64,000 nucleotides of DNA, taken from assembly GCA_026874595.1 (NCBI GenBank), contig CM049316.1, positions 74,491,176 to 74,555,175 of the forward strand, written 5' to 3'. This DNA is from Sipunculus nudus. Taxonomy: Eukaryota; Annelida; Sipuncula; Golfingiida; Sipunculidae. Below are positions 45,819-60,700 of this stretch, in pieces (positions within the stretch are counted from its first letter, which is position 1; the number at the start of each line of letters is the position of its first letter). Made by a program: the position numbers and the translations under genes. The notes below the pieces were generated by a model. The model ran no database searches, had not been told where the DNA came from, and saw only the letters and a program-made list of their open reading frames with translations.

Positions 45819-45890
45819 ATGAACACCATTCCGCGGAGAAAGGAATGCGAGGTGACGGGAGGGTTTGACCCCCCAGCCCACCACAGAAAG
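45819..45890 (+). CDS. RHPN: Rhophilin exon 1 (start codon)
   Basis: 24 codons, MNTIPRRKECEVTGGFDPPA then HHRK, followed by GTAAGATC. An in-frame TGA lies about eight codons upstream, so this is the first available Met. It sits 4.75 kb before exon 2. The link is by phase and position only, since the rhophilin N-terminus is poorly conserved. Confidence 0.68.
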
Positions 45891-48800
45891 GTAAGATCAG
45901 ACTGACTCAGTGACTTTCACGGAAACCACAACCATGTAACACCGTTCACAGCTCTGGTATCGGGGTCACCCCAAACACCCAAAAACACCGAAGTTTTGTG
46001 GCCACGACTGTAGAATAACTCCCGCAACTCCCTGAGGCACAACACTTCTGTGAAAAGAAAACTTTTTTTATGTCCAGCTGATTGTAATTACTAATTTGTT
46101 TGTATTTTGCCAGTGATTTTTGTCTGCCTCTTACTTCTCCATTGTTGTCGATCCACATCTGTGATAGGGTCACAGTTGTGGGAATGGCCTGTACAGTTAG
46201 GCCTCTTAATGGTGAATTGGTAGACACTGGTAGAATGCACAAAAAAAAAGAGCGAATGTCTAATCACTCACGCTCCCCTTATTACCAAACAATGTAAAGA
46301 GGGCGATATTGTTGATGGGGATAGAAAGAAAAATGGGGTGTAGTTTTTTGGGGGGTTTTCTGTACAAATATAATAACTGTTTACCGTCTCCTGTGTGACT
46401 CGCGATATTTGTTCATGTGACATCCTGAACTTAGATGCGTGGAAATACCTGGAAGAGATGAAATACATGAATTATTAGTATATTTGACATGACATGCAAA
46501 GACAGCATTCTGGATCGCGTCTCGGACCACTGACCAGCGGCATACAAGTCCTATTGCATAACCACTATGCAACACAGAACTTGTTGAAAAATCTGGGAAA
46601 ACGGGGGTATTTAAACCTGGATTCAAAAATGTGATCACGTGGTCCACTGTGGGGTACTACTTCACCAGTAGTCATGATCACGTGATCAGTGAATTAACTT
46701 CGTATGAACACCAAATCGATTGCTTGATGTAACTAGTTGAAAAATGAATCAGGATAGTAAAAGTTCAGATGAATGATTGTTTACTTGGGTTATTAGAATA
46801 AATATGAGTAAATATTGGGGGGAGACCCCCCAATATCCCCCAGGAAATGAAAATCAACATGAGTAAATATAAAAAAATGAAAAGTAATTAGAATGAATAC
46901 GGGAAATGATTGGGGGAGACCCCCCCCCCCCCCAACCCCCCACCCAGGATATGACAATCAACATGAGTAATGATTTGGGGAGACACCCCCCCCCCCCCCC
47001 CCAGTGAGTCCTAGAATTATCTAAAACATTGTATTGAGATGTAATAAATCTGACTTATGAGTTATGCGAGATTGTGAAGGTGTGAGTTATGCCAAAAGGT
47101 GGGGTTTCCTGATGACGTATTAAAAAAATAAAGGGGATGATATTTTATGCGACACTGTACAGTTGATTATGGCGGACGTTGAAGGATGTTGATATGACTA
47201 CATGGAGATCGTAGGTAGAAGATGTATTATATCAGAACCGGTGATTGAATATAGGTAAGAAAGTGATATTTGAGAAGTATTATAGGCAGTTATATGTTAA
47301 AAAGCGTTCCTTGTTGTGTGACATGGCATACTTGGCGTTGCATAGGTGCGTGAGTGATTCGACATTCGGGCAAAAAAAACTCTTACAACTACTAAATATA
47401 CACCAAAATGCATCGGTTAGTGTCTGTGGTAGTAAATGGGTCTTTCTGGCAACTTTACCCTGTTCCTACCTTAAGTATTAAATTAATGAAACATTATCCC
47501 TAACAATCCTTGTAGGCCCGCAGTGATCTAAACATAACAATATACAGGAATTTGTAATGAGTGGACATTGATCGACTGGTACCCTGCACCAACATCTATT
47601 ATCGCCCGCTTTTTCCAGTTCAAACAGCGATAAGATCAGAGTTGGTTCCCAGTTTAAATCAATTTGCAAAGGACTGTGGGTCACTTCATGTAATCATGGT
47701 GGCTTGTATTCCATGTAAACACATCAGCTCTTGGCAATATTATGGATAAGTAGGGCAATTGAGCATTTCTTTGTTGCCACTACTTTGCAGATGTCTCATA
47801 AAACATCCAAATACAACAAAAAGGTAATTATTTTATGTTGACACCACTTGAAATGTCAATTATACGATTCCAAAGAGATCTCCTATTCGGAACTTTACGA
47901 GGTGTTTTCCTAAGGGGCTATCCCAAGAAGTTGTTGACAGAGAGGAGCAGGGCGGATTGGAATCACACGTCTTGGGATGAGACAAACTTCTCCATATCAT
48001 GAATCCTAAGCATCATACCATCCGTTCGTAAACATGCATATCCTCATCAAGACAGTGCATGAGTGATCCTTCAGTCGCTCTGTTTTGTGTACCTGTGAAT
48101 AAAAACACCCTTTTAGATTGTACTTTGATTATAGCCAAAACCTACCATCAGTTGGGTAAATTATCATCTGTAGTATATGTCAATGCAATATTGTGAGTAA
48201 TTCACATTCACTAATTATGCCAATAATATATTTGTAAATAAAAGTAAATGAGTTTATTAGAGTGTTTTGTACACCCAACATAAATGTTTTTGCTCAGCTT
48301 GATTGCAACTTATGGCACCAGGGGGCAGTGTATAGCCAGCTTAAATGACTGCCGGGTCTGCTGGTGATCAAACTGTAACATGAAACATTCCCATTTAACT
48401 TTCATTTGATTATGATACAGTATTGCAGAGATTGGAGTGAGTATAGAATCTGACCTACATGGGAGAAGGTGGAAAATTAATAAAGTTAAAATAACTAGAG
48501 TGACTATGTGTTCTGTGTTACTTTTGTGTTTTGTGACCTCCATTCTCTAACCATTGATGTACCTGCAGTCTGAAACATGAGAGAAATGCGTGAATTATTA
48601 GTACATTGAGAACATGCAAAGATATGATAACAGAACAGGATTCGAACCAATGACTGCATGCCCAGAAGCTGTCTGCATAACCAACTGTGCCACAAATGCA
48701 AGTTGCAAACGAGAGGAAAGCTAGGATATTTAAGTCTATTCAAACTATTGTGATGAATAAAAAGACAAATGTCCACCAGAGGTAGCTGTGCTCCAGGGGT

Positions 48801-51659
48801 GGATTCTCCACGGTGAATAATGGTACATAGAATAACATGTTTCAGTTGGGGCTGGCCACCCCAAAACCCCTGCTAAAATTTTGGAATGATAAATGAGAAT
48901 CATTGAAGCAAAATAAAATGCAGAATGCGTAGTAAAAGACAGAAGGAATAAATAAAATGGGGGCTGGCCACCCCCACACACGCACTAAAGTCACCCTCTT
49001 TGGATTGTTGTGGATGACTTCAGCATAGTTTGTGCACAAGGGAACACAACAAAACGGTGCATAAACAGTGATGGATGGAGATGTTGGTTAAGGTTGAGAT
49101 GACAATTAAGACACCGCAAGTATATTAAGTCCACATATTAAGACAGGAATGAATACATAAGTTTAATTTTTTTGAGATTATGCTTTGCATACCTAAAAAT
49201 CAAACAATAAGTTTATTTTAAAGGCCTGGCAAAATGGCCAGAGCCAACCAGGCCAAACCATTCACTACTCTCCTTCAGGTTCAGGGCTTTGGGACCCCAG
49301 GTCATGTTAACAAATAGGACCATGTGATCTTAGGGCATGTTAACAAATAGGACCATGTTAGCTGAACCATACATTCTCCATAGAACTTAGAAGACTCCAT
49401 GTCTATGGTTGCAGGAGCTCTTTGTAAGACCATAGTGACATCACAAAGATTAGTCACCTTTGCCTCCACTGACATCACTCAGCTGCTGGACTGGTTTGTA
49501 TGTATCTGTTCAGTGGTGAGAAAGTCTCAGTTGTATTAAACTGTTTTGTCATATTTAGGATTATTAGTATCATAAGAATTAAGTGCAAGGTAAGACATTT
49601 TACTCAAGGAGTCAGTTGAATAGCTCCTGCAAACTTTGGGCCAGAAGTTTTGTTACGGGTACTGTCTTACTTGTATAAAAGAAATATGCAGACATCGGTA
49701 CTGGAACAAACTGTACTTTATCACAGCCACATTCCTGTCAGCATCCAGATGGGTACAGGTCACCCACGAACTTGTAGTATTGATCCCTCTTGAGCGTATG
49801 TTGTTACATTTTGTTTAAACACTGATGGTACACAGCCAAGCACTGGACATGCAATTTCTGACTGAGTTGTTTCCATGCAGATAGACATGACCATAACAGG
49901 TTTGATGTTCAAAGACTTAACTTACCGTACATTATTATCATTTACTACAATATTTAGCGGTTTAATCTCAGGAATGAGCTGGGAAGCTACCATAGACTGT
50001 CAACTTTTGTGCTCTAACCAGACATGTACATATTTCTGCCATGCTGCGAAGTTTGAATACAATTAAATTGGCCTTCAATTTCTTAAAAGAATGTGACTAG
50101 TTGTGAATAATAGACTATTGTTATGGGATATGCATATCAGCTAATTGTCATGACGCACGGTTCACTTGTTGTATAAAGATCGTATTATAAACGTAATACT
50201 TTTGTGGTAATCCGTTAAAAAAACAACAGAAGTCACTGGTATTTACGCTCTGGTGTCTCGGCATTCGTTGTCCACAACGATTTTACTCAGGTGCAGACAA
50301 AACCATGAAATTGTAAATACACGTTTATTCACATATCCCGACGTGTCATATTTGGTAATAAGTTCTTACAGTTCACAGAAACTGTAAAGTAAACATTAGC
50401 AGATAAAATATCTGGCGGAGAGTCCTGATAGTTGCAAATTAGATCAATTTGGCCAAGACATCAAGAGGTAAACTCAATGTTTGACTCATCTTTTCTCTGA
50501 TTTACACTAAATGTTATACCAAACAATTATTAGTAGTACAAATAGAGAGCACCACAACACAGTGAGTGAAAGGTTTAACCCCCAACAGACAGTAAAGAGG
50601 AGATCTATATATAATCATTGTGTTCTACTTGAATTTCAGGCTTCTGAACCAGTGTGTGTGGGCTCACATAATCAGTTTGACAACCACCAGTCAAAGCTGC
50701 AGGCACGCATCCAGCGAGAGCTCAGGCTACGAGATGGGGCGGAAAATTTATTCAAGTATGTTTTGTGCTAAGCATATCTATAAACATGTTTAACCTTGAA
50801 ATTTATGGCCATTTCACAAAACTCCAGTCTCACGTCGGTCTTGCGAAATATTTGTTATTCAAAAGAGTTAAGTGGGTAAATTACTATTTATTCTTCTCTC
50901 TCATCCATATTTTCCTTTTTTTTTGTCATTTAACTGAAATATTATAAATCACAATTGTTTGCAGATGAATCAAGAAATGTTTATATCATGGTCTGTCAGT
51001 ATCATGGTAAATTAAGTCCAGCATGTAAAATTAGCTCACTTTGGGTGGTATGCTTTGTCACGTGTTTATCTTAACATTGGGGTATAGATACTTATGATCA
51101 TTAGAACTAGGAAGGAAGTTAATTATCTTATATGATATTTATAGAGCCACCAAGAACAGGAGTTTACGGGACAGCATCGCCCAGGAGCTAAGTGTCATGA
51201 ACTGTAACCTCCAACTGCTGAAAGAAGAACTGACGGAGCTTCAGACAGGTGGCCTTGACCTTAACCAGAACCAAAGGTCAGTATAGATGGGACCTATCAA
51301 GTACATATGATCTAGGTTCTTTGCCTGTTATTGCTAAATCTTTGGTCACATGATTAAATGGGTAAAATTCCAGCTGCAACTAGAAATCTGCATTCTGAGG
51401 AATGCAAGCCTCCTCTTGTGTGTGGCTCCCTATTGTGGGATGCTCCTAAAACCATCTTTGCTTCCACTGATTTGGTCCATATTCCCCAGTTCATTCACTG
51501 AATGACTGCACATTTGTGAACATTCTGTGATGATGTTTCTGAATCCGGATCGTGTTTGATCCACACCAAAATCTGATTGATTCTTCATTGGCTTATTCCA
51601 AGAATGCCATGAAAATTTCATGTGATTCCATTCATGATTGCTTATGTTGTGAACACACA

Positions 51660-51705
<46 letters not shown>

Positions 51706-54700
51706 TAGGGATGAACACTTGCTCTCCTGGTGGAGTAAATAAAGATATTGTCTCTGCTGTAGTGTCGAAGCACATCTTTATTCAGTCTGCCATAAAGGTA
51801 TGGGAAATTGCCGCTAATTTTACTGAGTTTTTTTCACTCTTTCTTTTGAGAAATCTACTGTATTTTGACCAGGGCCCTTTGTTTACTGTCAGTTACCTTT
51901 GGCAGGCCTAGTAATGGCCAGAGAACTAAATTCTTCATATCTTTTCATATCAGGTTTTTTTCTTTGTATATTAGGAGCCTTCTGTGCTTTAATTGTTATA
52001 GGTATAATCTTCAGATGATGATGGCCATCATGAACTTTAATCTGTGTAGATATTAATATTCCTGTGTTGTTTTCCAGTGCCAGCCAGTGTGTTCCTATGA
52101 TACCTTTAAGTTTGAAGGAAATGAAGGACACACAGATCGTCAAACCTATTGAGGTATGTGCATTTCACTGGGACTTTTGTAACACCATGACTAACTGTAG
52201 AACCTTGTGTTGCCATAGGGCTGGCTATTAGAAGGTCAAATGTAAAATGAATGCAAATATCAGTTATTGGATTAGATTAGGTGATTAATTATTTGTAATG
52301 AAATTACAACAAAAGAGACTGTAAAATGTATTTAAAAAACTGTTCTGGGCAGTAAAATAGTTGTTATTGAGCAGTAATAGTAGAAAATGTCCCATTTTCT
52401 TGACAAAAGCCATCCAAAGGTCAAATATTCAACTGCATTTTATTTGTCTGGAAATATCTTTACAGACTCCTACAAGCCTCATTTCAGTGTTTACCATGTG
52501 ATACTTATTAAAAAATTGTAAATGTTGTCATTCCTGTTGATTGGACAAGTTTGTAAAAACTTTACTTTGACTTTTTATGTCAATACTGGTTACAGCCATT
52601 AAGCATAAAGTCAAAACCATCATTAATATGTTTTACACCAATTGCTTTGATTGATTAATCAATATTTTGTTTCAGCCCCATAGGTACATAGATATAATCA
52701 CTTTTATTCCTTTAGTTAAGAACTTCAAAACAGTTTTCTTAAAATAATGAACTAGAACTGTGATAAAAATTTAGAGGTTTTTCCAACTGATTGATTAAGA
52801 CACCAGCATCTGTGCTTTAATCAAGTAAATAATTTTTGTTGTTCAAGTAAATGACAATCAGAATTTAATTACTGCATTAGGAAGAAAGGGAATCCAGTCT
52901 TTTCATTTTAGATTAAGTATTCTCACAATCAGTTTCAGCGGAGCATCATGACCCACAGGTCCCTTGTATATTATATAAAATACCACAATAGAATTATAGT
53001 TCATTGTGATCATTATGTTTCAGGATTTTATATCGTCTCATTACCATGAGGATGGTGGGATGTATGCAAATGAGCTGTTTACTTTAGAGCAGATGAGACA
53101 GGTGGGTGGTCATATATAAAGTGTAGAACTCATAAGATTAGCTGTCTTTATCCACCAGTGAAAGGGACAGAAACTTGATTGAAAGGTTGTTATAGAAACA
53201 TCAAAGTGTCATTGGGTAAGAAATAGAAATAGAAGAATAAAAAATGTACCAATAATGTCATAGGCACTGATGAAACAAGATTTGCGGTCCCCCCACAAAC
53301 TACATAAATATTTGGAGATGGGGACAAGAGTTAACTTTCACTTGTATAAAAGAGTTATTTGCTTTACCTCTTTTGTCTTTTTCATGCTTGTTGGGTGTAG
53401 TCATTACTGTTAAATGAATCCATTATTATTAGTGTGACATTGCTTGTCTGTTTGAATAAACCAGTATGACATTGGGGCGACATCACTTGTCAACATATTC
53501 AATGGTACCAGCTTGACTTATATGGGATACCACACACCTGTTAAATGAATGATACCAATATGACATTAGTGTGATTTTGTTTGTCTGTTTGATGGTACCA
53601 GTGTGACATTGGTGTGACATCACTTGTAAACATATTTAATGGTACCAGCTTGACTTTAATGGGATACCACACACCTGTTAAATGAATGATACCAATATGA
53701 CATTAGTGTGAATTCACATGTCTGTTCGATGATATCAGGGTGACATTGGTGTGACATTGCTTGTCAGCCTGGACAGGTGAGTGGTAAAATGCTTGGCTGT
53801 CTCCTCTGGAGACCTGGGTTCAATTCCCGGCATGGCTATGAGAGTGGGTTGTAGTGGCCTGTCCAAGGTCAGTGGTTTTCTCCAGTCCAGGTTCTCCACT
53901 TTCCTCAACCCTTAAAGACTACTGAGCGCCAACATCCGAGCCATGGAGAGTACCTCATATTAGTTATTATAAATAGTTGTACAATTCATGTAAAATAATA
54001 AAGTTTATAATATAATGGTACCAGCTTGAATTTTATGGGATACCACCCAGTAACTGTATAACAATATCAGTGTGACACATGTTACATCAGTTATCCTTTA
54101 TGCATTAAAGGCATGCAGGAACCCCTCGAGGAATGAAGAAGGCCTGTCAGCACTGTTTGAATACTACAATCAGCTTTACTTTGTGGAGAAGCGATTCCTG
54201 CCTCCGGATCACAAAATACCCATCACATTTTCATGGTGAGACACTATGTTTAAAAGAAGATTTGTGATTTGAAATATGTCAAAATATAGTCATGTTTGGC
54301 ACAGCATATTCATAATCAGTTATTATTGTCTGTTATTTTTGAAGTTTTAAATCCAATTTCATTTTTTAACATTTCAGGTGTATTCTAAATTTCAGCCCAG
54401 TAACAAACTGTATTTGTTATGTAATGTATAGGGACTTGGTGGTGATTATTATAAAAGCATGATTTTATTTTCCTTTTCTTTAAGTCTCATATTAAGTTAA
54501 TGTACATATTTGTTTTGTCCTGTGAAGAAAATTCACCTGACTCATTACTGTTTCCTGTATACTAGTAACAAAATTTATTATTATAATTATTTTTATAAAT
54601 ATAATTATTATTATATTTTTATTATCACTGTCATTTATGTGTTATCAGGTTTGACTCCTGGGGTGGATTGCCCCACAACCAGAGCTCAGTGAGTTTTGAG

Positions 54701-57700
54701 AAGGGAAGCATCTTGTTCAACATCAGTGCTTTACACACACAGATCGCTGCCAGCAAGGTGGGTGCTTATTATATACTGTTATAAAAAAATCAGTGTCTTC
54801 ATAATATGACAGCGTTATTTACCTGTGTCAGCTGTCACTTCTGTTTGTGTGTTCATCCTCATTATATCTCCAAAAAATTCTATATGCATTTCAATGACTT
54901 TTTATTATACCCCCATCTAAGACAGGGCATATCATGGTATACCCAGTGTGGTATACTTAGTGTCACTGTAGTAACTTCCTAGGGCTTTGATGGATTTTCA
55001 CAAAGTTAATGATAACACTTACTAGTAGATTATCTCACCCAAGTTCAATTCTAGGCAAAATCCATGTATATTTAATGAGGCCAGAGGCCACCAAGCTACT
55101 CTGTGGTGTTGTCACGATAGCTTACCAGGAATATGGTAATGAAACCCAATAGAAATATTAACCAATATAAAATAAACCCAACAGAGATATTAACCAATAT
55201 AAAATCTCACCTAATTTAATTCCCTGCAAAATCCATGCATATTAATTGAAGTCAGATGTCACCAGACTTTGATAGCATCATAATGACTTGGTAAAATTCT
55301 GATGGATTTTCATGAAACTCATAATAAATATTTATCAATAGAGTTTTAACTGAATTAAATTCTTGGCAAAACTCACACATATTTTAATGAAGTCAGTGGT
55401 CAGGAGACATAGGACAGGCATATCATGCACCCTTACGATGTTCTTGTTAATAATTCCATACTGACTTTAGAATAAGTTTGTACGTGTATTGCAGTATTTT
55501 AAATCAGTCTACAGATATCTTATCATTTTATTTTAGTAATTGTTCAATCCTTGCACAAACCACCACTAAGCAGATAACTCATAATAATGCGCTCTTTATG
55601 ACATGACCTAGGTTGGGGAGGTATAGACATGATTTGAGAGCATGCAGTCAGAATATGGTTATGGAACAGATCTGTAAAACTCCACCCAGTGTTCAACTTA
55701 GTATTATGATCAGCCTGATAATATCTCAGGTTATTTTGATCACTGATGAGCATATGTCAGAGCATGACATAAAGGTCTTACATTGACATGGGGAAACATG
55801 ACTCCCTAATAGGAGATCTCACTGAAAGTATTTTACTGATTTTCAATTGTTCTGATCAGGCTTTTAAGAATAATCTGCTCTACCTCAAGTAGCTACTGAA
55901 GTCTAACTAGTGTATTATTGTCAACAATTTTACCTCGTTCTGTTAATTAAAAAAAATTTAGCAGGGCAGTCAATCAACAAGTGTACCCATCTGTGGCAAC
56001 AGTGAGACATCAACTTTGTTAACCTACTTTCTGGCAAGCAGAATGTCCTATTATCAGCTTTTGCTGTTTAATTGCATCTTTACCAGCTGCCATGTACAGT
56101 ATTGTACAATATAGAAAATGACATGTAGACAATGAATCATGGATGACTCATTCATGTGTTAGCTCATTATTTCCTATAGGATCGTTGGGAGAGTAACGAG
56201 GTGAGACAAGCTATACAACATTTCCAGTGTGCGGCCGGAGCATTACGTTACCTGAGAGACAACTTCAGCCATGCCCCCTGTGTAGACATGCAGTCAGAAG
56301 TGCTGGACATGCTGATCAAGCTCATGCTGGTAAGTTTGATATCAAATGCTGTCACAATGTCTATTTCCTTGTTTAATTGGTCATAAAGTTAACACCAGGA
56401 CCCAAAACAGGGATATTATGAGTTCAAATCTCAGCTGAGGTGTGGTGAGATTTATCTGAATCGGCCCCCACTCAGGATGAGTGCTCTGTGGGCTCAATGG
56501 GAAGATTGTGCCCCATAGTTGTACTTCACTCATCAATGAGTGTGCATTTCAGGGGTTCCTCAGTCTTATGACCCAGCAAAGGGAATAATTACATACACAC
56601 CAATAGGTGAAGTACAACAGAGGCTGCTACTGCCGTGTCTGGTAGTCAGAAACTGAAATGGAATTCTGCAAATGAACATAGTTAAGCTAGCATTTGAAAT
56701 AAAAAAATGGTTGCTGTTACCTTGACCATAAAAAATTAAAAAATTAGAATCAAGTGTTCTAGTGTTTCTAGGTAAAAGATGTAGTCCATGTGTACCAACA
56801 AACGTTTATGTTTACTGTTTTTAGTATGTGTACTAACAAACATTTATGTTTAGTGTTTACTGTTTGTAGTCCATGTGTACTAACAAATGTTTAGGTTTCA
56901 TGTTCACTGTTTGTAGTCCATGTGTAATAACAAATGTTTATGTTTACTGTTTCACTTTGACAGGCTCAGGCCCAGGAGTGTGTTTTTGAACGAGCAGCAA
57001 TGAGTGACATTACACGCAGCATGAAACAACAGGTCAAAGTCGCACATGAAGCAGCAAAGGTTAGATATTGTTGTCTGCAGAGACACTTGAACTATTTCTC
57101 AAAGATTAAAATAAATAAAATCACTTTAAAACAGTTTAGAATATTAAAATAACATGGCTTTCATTTTGAAAGATCAACCTGTATAATCCACAACACAAAT
57201 GCACTGTAAATGGGATTTTTTTTTGAGAATAATTTTTGAAGGTAAATATTAATTGATATAGTTTAGATATGAATGTTTGGTGTTATGGTTTATGCTAATG
57301 ATACACCATTTCACCAGTGAATTGAATTTGTAATTTTAAAACAGGGAATTCCATGGAAATAGAAAACACTAATAAGAAATAATAAGAACATAACAGTCTT
57401 ATTGCATGGTTTTCTACTGTAAAATCATTTTCAATAATGCATTTACTGTATGTGTAATTTTGATTCTTGGATAACATCCTTGTCTAATACTACTATCTTC
57501 TACACAAAATTCAGGTATCAGAGATGTACAAGTCAACACACGTGTTGATGCACTCTGAGCTGGTGAGTAAGCACGTCCCTGCCACGTGGGCGCTGATGGT
57601 GGAAGTCAAACTCCAGTACTACAAGGCTGTGGCCCACTACCACACAGCACTAGCCCTGATTGATCACAAAGGTGAAGTATATCCCGCTGTTATAATGATT

Positions 57701-60700
57701 AATATATTTTTTAATTGTGTTACATGAATTCTCATATATGTTAGAACCCACCAAGCTTTTCTGAATAACAGTTTTGATTTAACAGACATTTAACCAAAAA
57801 AAATTGTCTTCTAAATGACAACTGTTTCACAGTCCTACTAAACTAATCACTTAACAGGGATTCATGATGTGTTTTGAAAATGTGACAAAAGAAAGATATT
57901 CACTTGATCATCTGTAAGCATATCTTTGTTGAAGCATCCAGTCTCTTTTACTACTCACAGGTTTCATCAGGTCTCACTTCATGGAAATATTCTGTTTTTC
58001 TGTTGGTTTAACCCAATCAGAAAAGAGAAAATAAATCAAAAGCCTCCTGAACTTTGAACAAAACCATGAAATTTTAACTATGAAATTAGAATTGGAGTAT
58101 CTTTATATTACAGCAGAAGTCTCATTCTGTCAAATTTGCTTAAGTGTTCATACGTTTGAAACCATCAAAGTCATAAACCATGGGATTCTTGAGAAAATGT
58201 TCTTGTGACACAAAGGATAGTGAACATAGAAGTGTCAATGATTGTGTATCAAAGCTTATTTGCTGTTGGGCTTAACTACCGGTACCAGTCCTAAATCTGC
58301 TTAGCTGTAAATACACAACTCAATAGTCATTTAATGTTGAGCTGTTAAGTCTAACTGGAGTCATGATACAAGTCATAAGGGGGAATGCACTGCAGTGCTC
58401 ACCTATCCTGTTGCATTGATATTTTGTAAAACAGCCAATGATCTTAACATTTGGCTGTAAATGATGATTTAATTCTAAAGAATACATGTCAGCTAACACA
58501 TCAAACTGAAAATCTTTCTCTATGGTAAAGAGTCATTTCCTGTATCATGTACAAGTTGTCTACCATCCAGTAACCATCCAGTAAGCCGAGCTTCCATTCA
58601 TGTGGTCAGAAATTTAAAAACATGCAGAGGAATTTACCAATATGCTGAGTTAAAATGAAAATTTTCTCTCACAGCTTTTGTTAGAAAGTATAGTTAAAAA
58701 GCTAAAGATTGGTCTGGCTTGTGTCAAGTGACAGTGTACTTGTAGACCATGGGATGTTGTCAAAATTGATACAAAATTTGCATCCTCATAGCACCTGACA
58801 GTGCGATCCTGGTTGAAGCACGTTAAGGCACTCTAAAGTGAAGTGGATTCTAATGTTAGAGTGCCGAAAATTTGCTCAGCTCTGATCTTGACATGTTTAT
58901 CATTACAGACAGCGGTGACGTTGCCTCTCTGAAGGAAGTCTTCAGTAGCCTACACCTGTACAAACACCAAAAGAGCAGGTCAGCTGTTGAAGTCCCTGTC
59001 ACAGAGAATGATCGCAGAATCACAGGTATAGCAAGTTTATATACTTACCACACTAAATTATGCTGTAAAACTGCAAGTGAGTCAGTGCTACCTTATGCTA
59101 GTCACTGCTTAGGTTCTTAGTATAAAGATTTAACCACAATACAAGAAAACAAAATATTTACAACTGTCAGTTGTGTTGTTGTTTACCTACCCCTCATGAG
59201 AATGCAAGTTTTGCTTATTACTGAAAACAGCTTAGTCAGATAAGGGATCACCTGGAGCAGACACAACAAAGTAAAATTGTATATAATTGTAAGTTTTATA
59301 TATTAACACCACTCAAGGAGATCTAGATTCCAGAACTATGCCAGTAACAAGAATAGTTAGAAAAATTCTGTGTACAGATAGAAGAATTATTTAACAATGT
59401 GTTCAATCTTTGGATTCATATGATGAAGGGCTAAATTTAATTTTCTTTCATCATTGAGACATATAGCCAGTATATCAATATGTTTAACCATACAGCATTT
59501 GGTGTGAATGATTTTTCAGCTCGAGCCCATCTTCGCCAGAGTTTGTTGATGCATGAGGAAGCATTAAGTCTCCACACAAGCACCAAGCAGCCTCGTCTCA
59601 TCGACACGTTCCAGTGGGTCCTTAAACAGGCACATGACAAGTGAGTGATGATTGGTCAAAAAATGGGTATGTCATATGTATCTTATACTGTTGTCTGACA
59701 AGTCAGATGACACAGAGAATTCAGTTACGTTCTGGTAATCATGTTGCCGTATTAAAGTTTTTGGCTGAATGAACAAGCAGTAGCTTTATGTAATGTATGC
59801 TTTGTTTTTATGGTACAGGAGTCTGAAGAGGTTTACAGCTCTGGAAGATGAGGATGACTTCTCAGAAACCAAAACAGTGCCTGCCATTAAAGGTCAGTGA
59901 CAGCGGTCATGTCTGTGATGGGCAGAATGTTTTAATGCATCTTCATCTGGCATTGTCCGCTATGGACATTAAGTGTTCGTTTCGCATAAAGATCTACTCT
60001 GTATAGTGTTCTGGTTTTATTAGCTCAGCTGACTATAAGTCATCTGAGCTATAGTCGTGGTCCTTTGTCCGTCGTCCGTCCGGCCGTCCGTCCGTTAACA
60101 GGGCACGTTTAAAACCGTTGGACCTACAAATCCAAAATTCTGCATACCAATAGATGTCCCCAAAATCTCCTACCATACCAAAAATTGGGTCATTAGGACT
60201 TCGTTCCTTCAAGATATTAAGGAAAAACCTCCGTTTTCCATAAAAAAGCCATTGTTACACTTCAAAGCTGCCTAATATCAAAACCACTGATCTGTTTTTG
60301 ATCATATTTAGTATTCATATTTTTCCATACATTTTCTGTGCACATACCAAAAATTAGGTTAGTATTGGATATTATTTTGAAGTTATGGGCCCAGATATAA
60401 TGCAGTTTCTTAAAAATCAGGAAATATATTTGCTCACTTAACATGAGAATTGCTGAGGCTGGAGACTTTTTTTCAGGAATATAACTTTATTTAATCAAGA
60501 TTCAATTGTTTACCCAAAATTAGATCTGAATTTTGCAAATTTTTCAAGTTATTAGCATAAATAAAAAATCAGTACCTTAAATTTTGTCCAACTTTGGCAA
60601 TGGCACATTTTTTCCCTGTAAGCACTGTTGATTTCATTTTCACAGCATATATACAAAAGGATTTAATCTTTTAAAATCTGAAATTTCAAAGGAATTGTTT

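Noticed and set aside
48560-48715. tRNA gene (good A and B boxes)
   Set aside because: Does not fold into a cloverleaf with a paired acceptor stem and is followed by a SINE body shared with 46430-46580.
53771-53850. tRNA gene on the plus strand
   Set aside because: Promoter boxes belong to a SINE; no proper anticodon arm.
56400-56560. Possible third SINE type (GAGTTCAAATCTC resembles a B box)
   Set aside because: No matching A box at the right distance and no second copy in the window.
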